A stretch of 64,000 bases of DNA from Microbacteriaceae bacterium (GCA_024639935.1 JAHEFZ010000001.1:1-64000), one strand, 5' to 3'; shown: positions 42,357 to 52,254, counted from the stretch's first letter. The notes: generated by a model not told the origin, from the letters alone. Numbers and translations: made by a program.

Positions 42357-42869
42357 TTACGCGTTTTCCTGCTTCTGACGCAACGCATCGACCGCGCGAA
42401 CGGCCTGTGCAAGCGGTGCGTTGAACATGTAGGCAGCGCCGAAGAGCGAGGACTTGACAGCGCCTGCAAACTTGGAAAGCAGGACCTCTCGTGTCTCGAG
42501 ATCGGCGAGCTTGTTTACCTCGGCAGCAGTGAGGGGCGCTCCGTCATAGAAGCCTCCCTTGATGACGAGGTGTTGATTTGCCTTGGCAAAGTCACGCAGG
42601 GACTTCGCAACGGTAACGGTGTCACCGTGAACGAAGGCAATTGCGGTCGGTCCGACGAGTTCGGCATCGAATGAACTGATACCTTCCGCGTTGAATGCCC
42701 GCTTGGCCAGCGTGTTCTTCACCACGGCGTACGACGCGTCGGCACGGATGTTTCCGCGAAGCTCTTTGAGCTGCGCGACCGTGAGTCCGCGGTACTCGGT
42801 GAGCAGTACACCGCTCGAGGTTCGGATCGCGTCCGAAATCTCGGCGATTGTTGCTTCCTTGTTCGCCAT
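42357..42869 (-). CDS. rplJ: Ribosomal protein L10 (uL10)
   Basis: 170 residues. AEISDAIRTSSGVLLTEYRGLTVAQLKELR and YAVVKNTLAKRAF match L10, the stalk base that carries L7/L12 dimers. AAGGAG precedes ATG. An attenuator-like leader lies upstream. Confidence 0.98.
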   Translation of the reverse strand: MANKEATIAEISDAIRTSSGVLLTEYRGLTVAQLKELRGNIRADASYAVVKNTLAKRAFNAEGISSFDAELVGPTAIAFVHGDTVTVAKSLRDFAKANQHLVIKGGFYDGAPLTAAEVNKLADLETREVLLSKFAGAVKSSLFGAAYMFNAPLAQAVRAVDALRQKQENA

Positions 42870-42889
42870 GGTGCTCCTTGTGGTTGAAT

Positions 42890-43015
42890 ACGGAACCGAT
42901 GGCCGCCGGAAAAGAAAAAACTCCGGCGCAAACGCACGGAGTCAAACAGCTCTCGCTGGGGAACTTCATTCGCCTGCGCGGGTCCTCACCGGGGTGAGAC
43001 TTCGGTTTCTAACTT
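42890..43015 (-). promoter_or_regulatory. L10 leader with attenuator hairpin
   Basis: The 5' leader of rplJ contains, on the minus strand, the stem ACTCCG/CGGAGT (42920-42942) followed by a run of six T, an intrinsic terminator inside the leader, and further stems upstream (e.g. around 42985-43010). This is the layout of L10-leader autoregulation, in which L10(L12)4 binds its own mRNA leader. Confidence 0.7.
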
Positions 43016-43080
43016 ACGTTCGAAACAACCAGCGGTCTTCGGTTCTTTTAGGGTACACGCGTGATGGCTCGAGACGCAAA

Positions 43081-44499
43081 TCAGTCGACAACACTTCGTG
43101 GGATTGTAACCACGAATCGGGTGTTGCCTGGTGCGCTTTCCACCACAATGGTTCCTTTGTGGGCGCGGACGAGTCCCTCAACAATCGCGAGCCCGAGACC
43201 TGTCGAACCGGTTGAGCGCGCCCGTGAGGTGTCGGCACGGGCGAATCGTTCGAACAGGTTGGCTCGTATTTCGTTGGGAATCCCCGGACCGTTGTCGGCG
43301 ACAGTGATAACAACGGACGCGTCCGTGTTTGCGACCGTCGTGGTGACAATCGTTTTCGGGGGGGTGTGGGTTCGAGCGTTCGCCAAAAGATTGACGAGAA
43401 TTTGATAGAAACGGTCTCTATCCGCGGCGATCGTCGCCCCGCGGACTGAGCTAACTTTCCACGTGTGGTCGGGCCCTGCCACTTGAGCATCGTTGACCGC
43501 ATCCTTGACGAGTTTCGACACGTCGAGAGGTGCTAGGTCGAGCTCACGACCTTCGTCGAGGCGCGCGAGCAACAACAGATCTTCCACGAGCGCGGACATA
43601 CGAACGGATTCTGATTCGATTCGGTCCAACGCGTGGCGCAGATCGTCGGTCATGGCCATGTCCAGTCGCCTCGTCAATTCCGAATAACCGCGAATGGCCG
43701 TGAGTGGCGTTCGAAGTTCGTGACTCGCATCCGACACAAACTGACGCACCTTGGCTTCGCTATTTCGACGGGCCGTGAGCGCCTCGTCAACGTTGTCGAG
43801 CATGTGGTTAAAAGCACTGCCGAGTTGACCAACCTCGGTGTCGGGGTCTTCAATCGTCACACGTTCAGTGAGCGCGGCATCCCCGACGGCAAGCTGCATC
43901 CCCGAAATTCGCCGGGCCGTCTCCCGCATTTTTTCCAGCGGGCGCAAGGCGATGTCCACACTTTGCCGACCAATGACGACGACAAGCAAGACGATTCCCG
44001 CGATGAGGAAGGCCAAAAATGTTCCGATTCGTCCGACTACTCGATCGATGGCGGCGGTGGGAAACCCCATCAGTATGGTGCTGCCTTCTACGTTTCCTAC
44101 GGCGGCCATGCGATAGTCACCCACCTGCGAAATTCGCACATCCCGAATCAATCGGTCCCACCCGCTGATCGGGATGCTCGAGAGTTGTTTCGCTGTGAAT
44201 GACTGACGATTGGCACGCGCATCCAGATAGACCGCTGACATCGTTCCGGCGGGATCGATTACCGCAATTACCGTTCCTACTGCCATTCCCGGACCTTCGA
44301 GGTGAATCCCCACGTCAAGTGACGTTCCGTCGGCATCCTGAATTCGTTGGGAGGCCGAAATCAGTTCTTCGTCGAGTTGACCAATCATGTAGGCATGAAC
44401 GCCGATCATCGTCGCCGCGCCAATTGCAAGACCCGCCAGTGCGGTCAGAGCCGCGCTCGAGACGATAAGCCTTTTGCGTAAAGGCCAACGCGTGAACAT
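43081..44499 (-). CDS. Two-component sensor histidine kinase
   Basis: 472 residues. TM1 about 12-34, an extracellular sensor domain of about 125 residues, TM2 about 158-180, HAMP, then SDASHELRTPLTAIRGYSEL with the phospho-acceptor His and HATPase boxes (NLLANARTHTP, DNGPGIP, GSTGLGLAI). The gene follows the response-regulator gene by three bases. Signal unknown; the class is TcrY/MprB-like by layout. Confidence 0.93.
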   Translation of the reverse strand: MFTRWPLRKRLIVSSAALTALAGLAIGAATMIGVHAYMIGQLDEELISASQRIQDADGTSLDVGIHLEGPGMAVGTVIAVIDPAGTMSAVYLDARANRQSFTAKQLSSIPISGWDRLIRDVRISQVGDYRMAAVGNVEGSTILMGFPTAAIDRVVGRIGTFLAFLIAGIVLLVVVIGRQSVDIALRPLEKMRETARRISGMQLAVGDAALTERVTIEDPDTEVGQLGSAFNHMLDNVDEALTARRNSEAKVRQFVSDASHELRTPLTAIRGYSELTRRLDMAMTDDLRHALDRIESESVRMSALVEDLLLLARLDEGRELDLAPLDVSKLVKDAVNDAQVAGPDHTWKVSSVRGATIAADRDRFYQILVNLLANARTHTPPKTIVTTTVANTDASVVITVADNGPGIPNEIRANLFERFARADTSRARSTGSTGLGLAIVEGLVRAHKGTIVVESAPGNTRFVVTIPRSVVD

Positions 44500-44502
44500 C
44501 GG

Positions 44503-45231
44503 CTAAACCACCGGGCGAAGAACGTATCCGACACCTCGAACGGTGTGAATCATCGCCGGGCCGAGGGAGTCGATTTTCTTGCGGAGATACGAAATGTAAA
44601 TCTCGACAATCGACGAACGCCCACCGAAGTCATACGACCACACCCGATCCAGGATTTGGGTTTTCGACAGGACGCGCTTGGGATTTCGCATGAGATAGCG
44701 CAGCAGTTCGAATTCAGTAGCCGTGAGCTCGACCCGCACATTTCCGCGAAAAACTTCGTACGTCTCCTCGTTGAGAATCAGGTCACCGACCATGATTTCA
44801 GGGTTTTCCTGTACTTCACTCGCCACAATCGATCGCCGGACGATTCCACGGATACGCGCGACCAATTCTTCGACAGAAAAGGGCTTGGTGACGTAGTCAT
44901 CGCCGCCCGCGGTCAAACCGGCGACGCGATCCGCAACGGCATCCTTCGCTGTGAGAAACAGGACAGGGACATCTACGTTGTCAACACGAATTCGTCTCAT
45001 CACCTCGAGCCCGTCGAAATCAGGAAGCATGATGTCGAGCACGATGACGTCGGGATTGAATTCCTTGGCCTCGGCGACGGCGGCATGCCCACTCGCCGCG
45101 GTGCGAACGTCAAATTTTTCGTAACGAAGGGCCATCGAGACTAGCTCGGAAATGGCGGGTTCATCATCGACCACGAGGGCACGGACGGGCTTGCCGTCCG
45201 GTTTGATCAGTGCAAGATTTTCTGAGGCCAC
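44503..45231 (-). CDS. OmpR-family response regulator
   Basis: 242 residues from GTG 45231. Receiver domain with acidic pair (VVDDEP), phospho-acceptor Asp in DVIVLDIMLPDFDG and FLTAKD/TKPF motifs, then a winged-helix DNA-binding domain ending MIHTVRGVGYVLRPVV. Coupled with the adjacent sensor kinase. The pair sits between rplA and rplJ, an uncommon place. Confidence 0.94.
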   Translation of the reverse strand: MASENLALIKPDGKPVRALVVDDEPAISELVSMALRYEKFDVRTAASGHAAVAEAKEFNPDVIVLDIMLPDFDGLEVMRRIRVDNVDVPVLFLTAKDAVADRVAGLTAGGDDYVTKPFSVEELVARIRGIVRRSIVASEVQENPEIMVGDLILNEETYEVFRGNVRVELTATEFELLRYLMRNPKRVLSKTQILDRVWSYDFGGRSSIVEIYISYLRKKIDSLGPAMIHTVRGVGYVLRPVV

Positions 45232-45298
45232 GTTTCCAGTGTCGTCCGTTTTCTATGAATTTGCCCTATAAATTCTGTGTTTTCATCGTGAAATGCAC

Positions 45299-45326
45299 AA
45301 ACGCCCCGGCCGAAGTCGGGGCGTTT
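45299..45326. terminator. Terminator after rplA
   Basis: Perfect 10-bp inverted repeat AAACGCCCCG/CGGGGCGTTT with an 8-base loop, 15 bases after the rplA stop on the minus strand. Confidence 0.85.
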
Positions 45327-45340
45327 ATGAAAGAAACAAA

Positions 45341-46030
45341 CTAGAGCGCGCTGACATCGAGCGGAATGCCCGGACCAAACGTGGTCGAAATTGTCGCCTT
45401 CTGAATGTAGCGACCCTTCGCCGACGAAGGCTTCACGCGCTGAACTTCTTCAAGCGCAGCGCGGAAGTTGTCCCCGAGCTGATCTGCCGAGAACGACGCC
45501 TTGCCAACGATGAAGTGCACGTTGGAATGCTTGTCAACACGGAATTCAATCTTTCCGCCCTTGATCTCGGTGACCGCTTTCGCCGGGTCAGGCGTAACGG
45601 TTCCCGTCTTGGGGTTAGGCATGAGGTTTCGAGGTCCGAGAACCTTACCGAGACGACCAACTTGACCCATGAGTTCTGGTGTCGAGACGGCTGCGTCAAA
45701 CGAGGTGTAACCGCCGGCAACCTTATCGATGAGTTCGACTCCGCCCACTTCGTCCGCACCGGCGGCAATAGCGGCCTCAGCCGCGGCACCCGTCGCAAAG
45801 ACAATGACTCGCGCGGTCTTACCCGTGCCGTGGGGAAGCATGACGGTTCCGCGAACCATCTGGTCGGCCTTACGAGGGTCAACGGCGAGCTTCAGCGCGA
45901 CCTCGACGGTCGAGTTGAACTTTGCCGAACCGGTCTGCTTCGCGATGTCAACCGCTTCGACCGGGGAATAAAACTTGCCGTCTTCGAGAAGAGCGACGGC
46001 GGCGATGTACGCCTTGGACTTCTTAGCCAT
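45341..46030 (-). CDS. rplA: Ribosomal protein L1 (uL1)
   Basis: 229 residues from ATG 46030 (AAGGAG upstream). [24 protein letters not shown] and the [14 protein letters not shown] block are L1 hallmarks. Binds 23S rRNA at the mobile L1 stalk and typically represses its own operon. Second gene of rplK-rplA. Confidence 0.98.
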   Translation of the reverse strand: MAKKSKAYIAAVALLEDGKFYSPVEAVDIAKQTGSAKFNSTVEVALKLAVDPRKADQMVRGTVMLPHGTGKTARVIVFATGAAAEAAIAAGADEVGGVELIDKVAGGYTSFDAAVSTPELMGQVGRLGKVLGPRNLMPNPKTGTVTPDPAKAVTEIKGGKIEFRVDKHSNVHFIVGKASFSADQLGDNFRAALEEVQRVKPSSAKGRYIQKATISTTFGPGIPLDVSAL

Positions 46031-46097
46031 GATTGTTTTCTCCTTCAGAGAATCGCGGTGTCGTGAGCCGGGCGGCTCTCCCGCTAGTGGAAAGTGG

Positions 46098-46526
46098 TTA
46101 TTCGACCGTGATGCCCATGGAACGGGCGGTGCCGGCAATGATCTTCTCGGCTGCCTCGACGTCGTTGGCGTTGAGGTCAACCTGCTTCTGCTCGGCGATC
46201 GAGCGCAATTGGTCCTTGGTCAGCTTCGCGACCTTGACCGTGTGCGGGGTCGAAGATCCCTTTGCGACACCGGCGGCCTTCTTGATGAGCTCGGCTGCGG
46301 GCGGAGTCTTGAGGATGAACGTAAACGAACGGTCCTCATAGACCGTGATCTCGACGGGAATTACGTTTCCACGCTTGTCCTGCGTTGCGTTGTTGTACGC
46401 CGTGCAGAACTCCATGATGTTGACACCGTGCTGACCGAGCGCCGGACCGATGGGCGGAGCGGGGTTTGCCGCGCCTGCCTGGATCTGGAGCTTGATGAGG
46501 CCGGTGACCTTTTTCTTTGCTGCCAT
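46098..46526 (-). CDS. rplK: Ribosomal protein L11 (uL11)
   Basis: 142 residues. [39 protein letters not shown] is the L11 N-terminal domain, read here in part, with the C-terminal rRNA-binding domain ending ARSMGITVE. Located in the GTPase-associated centre. Confidence 0.98.
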   Translation of the reverse strand: MAAKKKVTGLIKLQIQAGAANPAPPIGPALGQHGVNIMEFCTAYNNATQDKRGNVIPVEITVYEDRSFTFILKTPPAAELIKKAAGVAKGSSTPHTVKVAKLTKDQLRSIAEQKQVDLNANDVEAAEKIIAGTARSMGITVE

Positions 46527-46605
46527 TTTCTTTCCTTACTGTCGTGCGTAACGGGTGTCACGCGCTCCCACATCGGCGCCGTGTGCGTCGGGTGGTAATT
46601 CCTTA

Positions 46606-47310
46606 CTACTGCTTTTCCACCTGGCTGAAGGTGAATTCGACGGCCGTGTCACGGCCGAAGACATTGATAAAGATCGAGAGTTTGCCCGAATCCAAGTGAA
46701 TATCGTGGATTGTTCCCTGAAGACCAGCGAATGCACCTTCCTTGATGCCGACGGTTTCGCCAACTTCGAAGTCAGTAGTCACCGTGATGTCACGCTTGCC
46801 GGATGCCTTGAGTCCGCCAGCCGAACGGGCGCCTTCGATGGGCGCTTCGGTCTTGAGCATGTCGAACGCATCCTGGTGCGAAAGCGGAATCGGGTTGTGA
46901 GCGTTGCCGACGAATCCTGTTACGCCGGGGGTGTGGCGAACCGTCGACCACGAGTCCTCGTTGAGGTTCATTCGAACGAGAACATACGACGGAACCCTGA
47001 CTCGCGTGACGAGTTTGCGCTGACCGTTCTTGATGTCGACGATGTCCTCGAGCGGAACCGCGACCTCAAAAATGTCGTCCTGCATGTTCATCGCAAGAAC
47101 ACGGTTCTCGATGTTCGTTTTGACCTTTTTTTCGTACCCCGCATAAGAGTGAACGACGTACCAGTTACCTGGTTTGCGGCGCAGCTCCTTCTTGAAATCC
47201 GCGTAAGGGTCTTCTTCAGGCTCGACGGCGGCGTCAACGACATTCGCGTCTGCCTCCGTGTCGACTGCTGCGGGGGCTACGTCAATTTCGTCAAATTGGT
47301 TTTCGGTCAC
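46606..47310 (-). CDS. nusG: Transcription termination/antitermination protein NusG
   Basis: 234 residues. An acidic 45-residue N-terminal extension, usual in actinobacteria, precedes the NGN domain (NWYVVHSYAGYEKKVKTNIENR, PSYVLVRMNLNEDSW) and a C-terminal KOW domain (VGIKEGAFAGLQGTIHDI). Follows secE as is standard. Confidence 0.97.
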   Translation of the reverse strand: MTENQFDEIDVAPAAVDTEADANVVDAAVEPEEDPYADFKKELRRKPGNWYVVHSYAGYEKKVKTNIENRVLAMNMQDDIFEVAVPLEDIVDIKNGQRKLVTRVRVPSYVLVRMNLNEDSWSTVRHTPGVTGFVGNAHNPIPLSHQDAFDMLKTEAPIEGARSAGGLKASGKRDITVTTDFEVGETVGIKEGAFAGLQGTIHDIHLDSGKLSIFINVFGRDTAVEFTFSQVEKQ

Positions 47311-47329
47311 GTCGATTAGTCCTTTATTC

Positions 47330-47596
47330 CTAGTTGGTCCACGGGAGGGTGCCGTTACCGAAGACGAAACCCGTCAGGATTCCGATCACGATGTCAATGC
47401 TCGAGATAAGAGCCATCATGATGATGACGAAAACGAGTACCACCGAGGTGTAGGTGATGAGTTCCTTGCGGGTCGGGGCAACGACCTTGCGCAATTCCGT
47501 GACAACCTCGCGCATGAACTGCGAGATGCGGCCGGCAAGGCCCTTTTTCCGCTCGCCACGGTCCGCGCCCGAGGCGGCAGTGATTTCGTCCGTCAC
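47330..47596 (-). CDS. secE: Preprotein translocase subunit SecE
   Basis: 88 residues from GTG 47596 (AAAGG upstream). FMREVVTELRKVVAPTRKELITYTSVVLVFV is the amphipathic helix and the single membrane helix of SecE. The frame is open upstream but that part overlaps tRNA-Trp. Confidence 0.95.
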   Translation of the reverse strand: MTDEITAASGADRGERKKGLAGRISQFMREVVTELRKVVAPTRKELITYTSVVLVFVIIMMALISSIDIVIGILTGFVFGNGTLPWTN

Positions 47597-47642
47597 GATG
47601 TTGCCTTTCGATTTGATGTGGATGTCGGTGGCCCGACATTCG

Positions 47643-47715
47643 CAGGGCGGACAGGACTCGAACCTGCAACCTGCGGTTTTGGAGACCGCTGCTCTACCAA
47701 TTGAGCCACCGCCCT
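47643..47715 (-). tRNA. tRNA-Trp, anticodon CCA
   Basis: Minus-strand cloverleaf of 73 bases: acceptor AGGGCGG/CCGCCCT, anticodon CCA in CTCCAAA on a GCGGT/ACCGC stem, T-arm GGTTCGAGTCC. Directly upstream of secE, as in many actinobacteria. Confidence 0.97.
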
Positions 47716-47840
47716 GTGCGTAAACACCGACCTTGACTTTTGCCTGATGGCACGACAAAGCATGGCGTTTGGCACCAAAAACCAAGTGTATGCCAGCACG
47801 GCCCAATCTCCAAAGCGAAGCGTTCCGACCCAATCGAGAC

Positions 47841-47846
47841 TAATCT
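47841..47846 (+). promoter_or_regulatory. -10 box, leaderless start of aminotransferase gene
   Basis: TAATCT ends six bases before GTG 47853. Confidence 0.55.
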
Positions 47847-47852
47847 GGATGG

Positions 47853-49055
47853 GTGACTGAACCGAAAACACGTGTGTCCAAGCGCATCGGCGCGATTGCG
47901 GAAAGTGCGACGTTGCGAGTTGACGCCAAAGCCAAGGCTCTTAAGGCCGAAGGTCGTCCTATCATTTCCTACGGAGCGGGAGAGCCCGACTTCGTAACCC
48001 CCGAGCACATCGTTGAGGCCGCGGTTTCCGCCGTCATCGACCCCAAGAACCACCGGTACACACCCGCCGCGGGCTTGCCGGAGTTGCGGGAAGCGATCGC
48101 ACAGAAAACACGCCGCGACTCTGGCGTCGCTGTCTCTGCGTCCCAAGTCATCGTCACAAACGGCGGAAAACAGGCGGTTTATCAGGCGTTCCAGGCCCTC
48201 TTGGATGACGGTGATGAAGTCCTCGTTCCGTCGCCTTATTGGACAACCTATCCCGAAGTCATCGCCCTGGCCGGGGGGGTGATGGTCGACGTGTTTGCCG
48301 GAGCAGACACCGGTTACCGTGTCACGGTCGAACAACTTGAAGCCGCTCGAACACCCAAGACCAAGGTCGTGCTGTTCGTGTCGCCCTCAAACCCGACCGG
48401 TGCCGTTTATGATGCAGAGCAGACGCGGGCAATCGGACAGTGGGCTCTCGACAACGGGTTGTGGGTAATCTCGGACGAAATTTATCAGAACCTCACCTAC
48501 GACGGCGACCACGCGATGTCAATCCTCGAGGCCGTCCCCGAACTAGCGAACCAGACGATCCTCGTCAACGGCGTCGCAAAAACATATGCGATGACCGGGT
48601 GGCGACTTGGCTGGATGGTGTCCCCCGCCGACGTCACGACCGCAGCATCCAATCTCCAATCTCATCTCTCGAGTAACGTGTCCAACATCTCACAGCGTGC
48701 CGCGATCGCGGCCCTGACCGGCGACCAGTCCGTGGTTGACGATATGAAAAAAGCGTTCGCCCGTCGACGTGCACTGATGGTCACCGAACTCTCGAAAATC
48801 GACGGATTCGTCGTCCCCGAGCCTGGCGGCGCATTCTATGTTTACGCCGACGTCACGGCCTTGCTCGGACGCGAGTGGGGCGGTCAGCGCATCGACTCGA
48901 CGCTTCAACTCGCAGATTTCATTCTCGACACTGCCGAAGTAGCGGTCGTTCCGGGTGAGGCATTCGGCCCGAGTGGCTATCTGCGCTTCGCCTACGCCCT
49001 GGGTGATGAGGAACTGCTCGAAGGTATCCAGCGCTTACAGAAACTGTTCGCCTAG
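47853..49055 (+). CDS. Class I pyridoxal-phosphate aminotransferase (aspartate/aromatic type)
   Basis: 400 residues from GTG 47853. [40 protein letters not shown] and [17 protein letters not shown] (Schiff-base Lys in [11 protein letters not shown]) define a subgroup I-beta aspartate aminotransferase. The gene lies by tRNA-Trp/secE and murB, its normal actinobacterial setting. Stop interlocked with murB (CTAG). Confidence 0.93.
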   Translation: MTEPKTRVSKRIGAIAESATLRVDAKAKALKAEGRPIISYGAGEPDFVTPEHIVEAAVSAVIDPKNHRYTPAAGLPELREAIAQKTRRDSGVAVSASQVIVTNGGKQAVYQAFQALLDDGDEVLVPSPYWTTYPEVIALAGGVMVDVFAGADTGYRVTVEQLEAARTPKTKVVLFVSPSNPTGAVYDAEQTRAIGQWALDNGLWVISDEIYQNLTYDGDHAMSILEAVPELANQTILVNGVAKTYAMTGWRLGWMVSPADVTTAASNLQSHLSSNVSNISQRAAIAALTGDQSVVDDMKKAFARRRALMVTELSKIDGFVVPEPGGAFYVYADVTALLGREWGGQRIDSTLQLADFILDTAEVAVVPGEAFGPSGYLRFAYALGDEELLEGIQRLQKLFA

Positions 49056-50170
49056 TCGAAACCAATCATCGTCGGTTCGGGTTCGAGCATGATGCCGAAT
49101 GTGTCGTGAACGCGAATTGTGATGAAACGCGCCAATTCAAGCACCTGATTCGCCGTGGCGCCGCCGCGGTTGATGATGGCCAGAGTGTGTTTGCTCGACA
49201 GTGCCGCATTGCTGCCGGAGAGCGCAAACCCCTTGCCGATACCCGCTCGCTCAATAAGCCACGCGGCGCTCAGCTTTACACCACGAGATACGGTGTCGTA
49301 ATCAACAAACTCAGGTTCGATGCCCAGAGGAACCACTCGTTGCGTGCGCTCAGCGTCAAGCGGGAAGCGGGGGGCGTCGGCGGGCAACTGACGCGAAAAC
49401 TGGTCGGTGACGACCGGATTCGTAAAGAACGACCCGACACTAACCGAATCGGGGTCACTATTGATGACCATTCCCTTGCTCGCACGCAATTCGAGAACCG
49501 CGCGCCGGATATCTGAGATAGCTACGGACTCGCCTTGTTTGGCCCCGAGTGCGCTGGCGAGTTGTTCGAACTGAATCGGTGCCGAGGTTTCCGATGGATT
49601 CAAGGCGATCGTCACCGAGACGACGAGACCGTTGAGGCCATCCTTCAGGGATGACTGGCGGTATCCGAAATTCAATGCGTCGGGTCGAAGTGTCACAATG
49701 TCGCCCCGACCCGGAGGAACGAATTGGAGTGAATGGAAGGTGTCGGCTAGCTCAGCACCGTAAGCGCCGATGTTCTGAATTGGGGCTGCGCCGACAGTTC
49801 CGGGGATCCCGCTCAGCGCCTCGAGCCCCTCGAGTCTGTTGGCCACGGCCCACTCAACGAGTTCGTCCCAGGGCTCACCAGCCTGAGCCGTGACGAGAAC
49901 CCGATCCCCGTCGATTTCGCGGTCAATGCCACGAGTCGAAATGCGAATCACTGTTCCGTCGAACGGTTTGTCCGCCACCACGATGTTTGAACCACCGCCA
50001 AGAAGGAACCACGGCTCGCGCCCTGAGCTGACGTCGCGAAACGTTTCGATGAGATCCGATCGCGTGGCCGGCTCTCGAAAATCGAGAATCGTTCCCCCGA
50101 CCTTCAGCGTGGTGAGGTCGCGGAATTCGGTCGTGTCAGTCAAAAACGACCTGAACCTGGGCTTTGCCAA
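49052..50170 (-). CDS. murB: UDP-N-acetylenolpyruvoylglucosamine reductase
   Basis: 372 residues. FAD-binding [52 protein letters not shown] and the catalytic-Ser region [12 protein letters not shown] match MurB, the second step of UDP-MurNAc synthesis. Its start lies 35 bases within the end of the hydratase gene, indicating coupling. Confidence 0.97.
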   Translation of the reverse strand: MAKPRFRSFLTDTTEFRDLTTLKVGGTILDFREPATRSDLIETFRDVSSGREPWFLLGGGSNIVVADKPFDGTVIRISTRGIDREIDGDRVLVTAQAGEPWDELVEWAVANRLEGLEALSGIPGTVGAAPIQNIGAYGAELADTFHSLQFVPPGRGDIVTLRPDALNFGYRQSSLKDGLNGLVVSVTIALNPSETSAPIQFEQLASALGAKQGESVAISDIRRAVLELRASKGMVINSDPDSVSVGSFFTNPVVTDQFSRQLPADAPRFPLDAERTQRVVPLGIEPEFVDYDTVSRGVKLSAAWLIERAGIGKGFALSGSNAALSSKHTLAIINRGGATANQVLELARFITIRVHDTFGIMLEPEPTMIGFD

Positions 50171-50543
50171 GTACGGTTTCGCCGCCGAATGTCACCGTGA
50201 GGTCGAATCGGACGGCATCGTCCGTGACCGCCCCCACTCTGGTTTCGACGGTCACATCAGCCCCGTTCGTCGCATCGACGAGGACGGGCCGAGTGAATCG
50301 AACACCGTAATCGATAACTCGACCTTTCGCCTCGAGGAACTCGAGCACGGGTTGAATCGCGAGTCCCATTGTCAACATGCCGTGGGCGAGAACACCCGGT
50401 AAGCCGACGGATTGGGCGATGTCGTCGCGATAGTGGATCGGATTGAAGTCGCCACTGGCCCCCGCGTACCGAACGAGCGCTCCGCGGTCGAGGTGGATGG
50501 TGTTCGTGGTGACCACGTCACCGACGGTGAGTCCCGACGTCAC
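50136..50543 (-). CDS. MaoC-like (R)-specific hydratase, HadB-like
   Basis: 135 residues. GDFNPIHYRDDIAQSVGLPGVLAHGMLTMGL is the hot-dog hydratase signature with catalytic Asp (GDFNP) and His (NPIH). Pairs with the gene two bases upstream to form a heterodimeric enoyl/3-hydroxyacyl-thioester dehydratase, analogous to mycobacterial HadAB, which also neighbours murB-type genes. Confidence 0.88.
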   Translation of the reverse strand: MTSGLTVGDVVTTNTIHLDRGALVRYAGASGDFNPIHYRDDIAQSVGLPGVLAHGMLTMGLAIQPVLEFLEAKGRVIDYGVRFTRPVLVDATNGADVTVETRVGAVTDDAVRFDLTVTFGGETVLGKAQVQVVFD

Positions 50544-50545
50544 GA

Positions 50546-50992
50546 CTATTCGTCCCCTCGGACGACGAGGGTGGAAATTGCGGTGACGACGTGATCGCCT
50601 TTCGCATCGGTCATCACACTTTCGGATGTGACCATCGAGTGTCCTCCGAGGGTTTTGACGCTCGTGACGGACAGAGTCGCGGTGAGTTCGTCACCGGCAA
50701 CGACGGGCCGAGAGTACGTGAATCGCTGGTCACCATGGACGACTCGGGAAAAATCAATGTTGGCATCAGTTTCGCCAAGCAGCTGCGCGAGAGTGAGTTC
50801 TTGAACGACGACGGGAAAGGTGGGCGGCGCAACGACGTCGGTGTGGCCGGCAGCGCGCGCTGCGGTGACGTCCAGATAGATCGGGTTTGTTGCGAAAACG
50901 GCGCGAGCAAACTCGCGCACCTTCTCGCGACCCACAAGATACGGGCCCACGGGCAGAAACTCTCGCCCCACCAGTTCAGTATTAACCGCCAT
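50546..50992 (-). CDS. FAS1-type dehydratase-domain protein, HadA-like
   Basis: 148 residues. VGREFLPVGPYLVGREKVREFARAVFATNPIYLD and VAPPTFPVVV are typical of the N-terminal hot-dog subunit of HadAB-like dehydratases. TAGACT ends six bases before ATG 50992. Expected role: dehydration step in fatty-acid elongation. Confidence 0.88.
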   Translation of the reverse strand: MAVNTELVGREFLPVGPYLVGREKVREFARAVFATNPIYLDVTAARAAGHTDVVAPPTFPVVVQELTLAQLLGETDANIDFSRVVHGDQRFTYSRPVVAGDELTATLSVTSVKTLGGHSMVTSESVMTDAKGDHVVTAISTLVVRGDE

Positions 50993-50998
50993 GGCTTC

Positions 50999-51004
50999 AG
51001 TCTA
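50999..51004 (-). promoter_or_regulatory. -10 box, leaderless start of hadA-like gene
   Basis: Minus-strand TAGACT ends six bases before ATG 50992. Confidence 0.5.
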
Positions 51005-51016
51005 CAAACGCCCGAG

Positions 51017-51688
51017 CTAGACGGGAGCGAGGAGGTGTGGCCCGTTCCCCTTCAGCGGAGCGACCTCGTGGACCACGAGTGTCTCAGCAACGGGTCGTGA
51101 ACGGGACACTGCGTCATCGACGAATGCTTGATCCGCCGTTTCGGCGCGATTGAGCCACCAATCCCAGTCCTCCGATGCGAGAAGTACGGGGCTTCTCTCG
51201 TGCAGCCAGGCAATCGGTTCGGGAGCCTGCATTGTGAGAATCGTTGCGGTGAGAACCCAGCTACTCGTGGGGTCTGCCCGCCACCAGGAATACAGAGCCG
51301 CGAAAGCGAGTTCACCCTCCGGCGAAGTGACGCAATGTGGTGTCTTGATCTTTCCCTCGGTCAACCATTCGTAATAGGCATCGGCGGGAAGAATTGCACG
51401 TTGTTGGCCGACGGAACCTCGAAAAGTGGGCTTTTCGGTCACCGTTTCGCTGCGGGCATTGAATGTCGGATACTTCAATGTGAGGCTGTCCGCGAACGGC
51501 GGCACCAGAGACCATCGGGCCGTTGTCAACAATCGCAAGCGATCATCGCGTGTCTCGACAACAATTGGCACGTTCGTGGTCGGGGCAATATTCCAGGACG
51601 GGAGCATTTCGACGTCGGCGATTTCGTCAGTGTGGAAGTATCGGCCGAGTTCCTCGCCGCTCAGCGTCGACGCGTAACGCCCGCACAT
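51017..51688 (-). CDS. SOS response-associated peptidase (SRAP/HMCES, YedK-like)
   Basis: 223 residues. Met-Cys2-GRYA gives the nucleophile Cys2, FNARSET the Asn, YYEW the Glu and WLHERSPVLL the His of SRAP proteins, which crosslink abasic sites in single-stranded DNA. All key residues are present. No LexA box was identified upstream. Lies one base beside the Dabb-domain gene. Confidence 0.94.
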   Translation of the reverse strand: MCGRYASTLSGEELGRYFHTDEIADVEMLPSWNIAPTTNVPIVVETRDDRLRLLTTARWSLVPPFADSLTLKYPTFNARSETVTEKPTFRGSVGQQRAILPADAYYEWLTEGKIKTPHCVTSPEGELAFAALYSWWRADPTSSWVLTATILTMQAPEPIAWLHERSPVLLASEDWDWWLNRAETADQAFVDDAVSRSRPVAETLVVHEVAPLKGNGPHLLAPV

Positions 51689-51988
51689 CTAGACCTCGCT
51701 ATCGACTGCCCCGCGCTGGGCGACGAGTGCACTCCACCATGTCGCAACCGCCACGTGTTCCGGGTGCGATTGGTAGGTCGCGAGCGCCGCGCGTGATTCG
51801 TGAAGGGAAATGAGGACGACATCAAAGTTGGCATCGATTTCGCGAACATCGGATGTGACGGCCACACTGACGAGTCCGGGGACAACACCGACGAGCGCCC
51901 TGAGTTCCGTGTCGAAACGAGCCAGTGCGTTGATGCGTTCCGCATCGTTCAAGTCGACAAGTTTCCACATCACGGCGTGCTGAATCAT
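51689..51988 (-). CDS. Stress-responsive alpha/beta-barrel (Dabb) protein
   Basis: 99 residues. MIQHAVMWKL and FDVVLISLHESRAALATYQSHPEHVAV are typical of dimeric Dabb-domain proteins (Hsc-like). Function unknown. Overlaps the glutaredoxin-like gene by four bases. Confidence 0.82.
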   Translation of the reverse strand: MIQHAVMWKLVDLNDAERINALARFDTELRALVGVVPGLVSVAVTSDVREIDANFDVVLISLHESRAALATYQSHPEHVAVATWWSALVAQRGAVDSEV

Positions 51989-52239
51989 GACAATACCTTT
52001 TCGATGGCGGCCCGAAGTTCATTCGCGTCAACCCGCCACACGGCGTGGCGCTGGCCGTTGATGAGAAGGACAGGAATGTCGTTCTTGAAGTTTTCAAACA
52101 TTTCGACGTCGTCCAAAATGTTGTGCTCGACGAACTCCGTTTCCGGAAAATCGTCGAGCACATCTTTCACAACCACACGAGCATCATCACACAGATGGCA
52201 ACCAGGCTTCCCCATCATGTCGATAGTGAGGCGGGCCAT
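51985..52239 (-). CDS. Glutaredoxin-like protein (DUF836)
   Basis: 84 residues. GKPGCHLCDDARVVV carries the CxxC redox motif, and PVLLINGQRHAVWRVD the cis-Pro and C-terminal strand. Small thiol-disulfide protein, common in actinobacteria next to Dabb or redox-sensing genes. Confidence 0.88.
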   Translation of the reverse strand: MARLTIDMMGKPGCHLCDDARVVVKDVLDDFPETEFVEHNILDDVEMFENFKNDIPVLLINGQRHAVWRVDANELRAAIEKVLS

Positions 52240-52254
52240 CGTCGGTGAGGTCGA

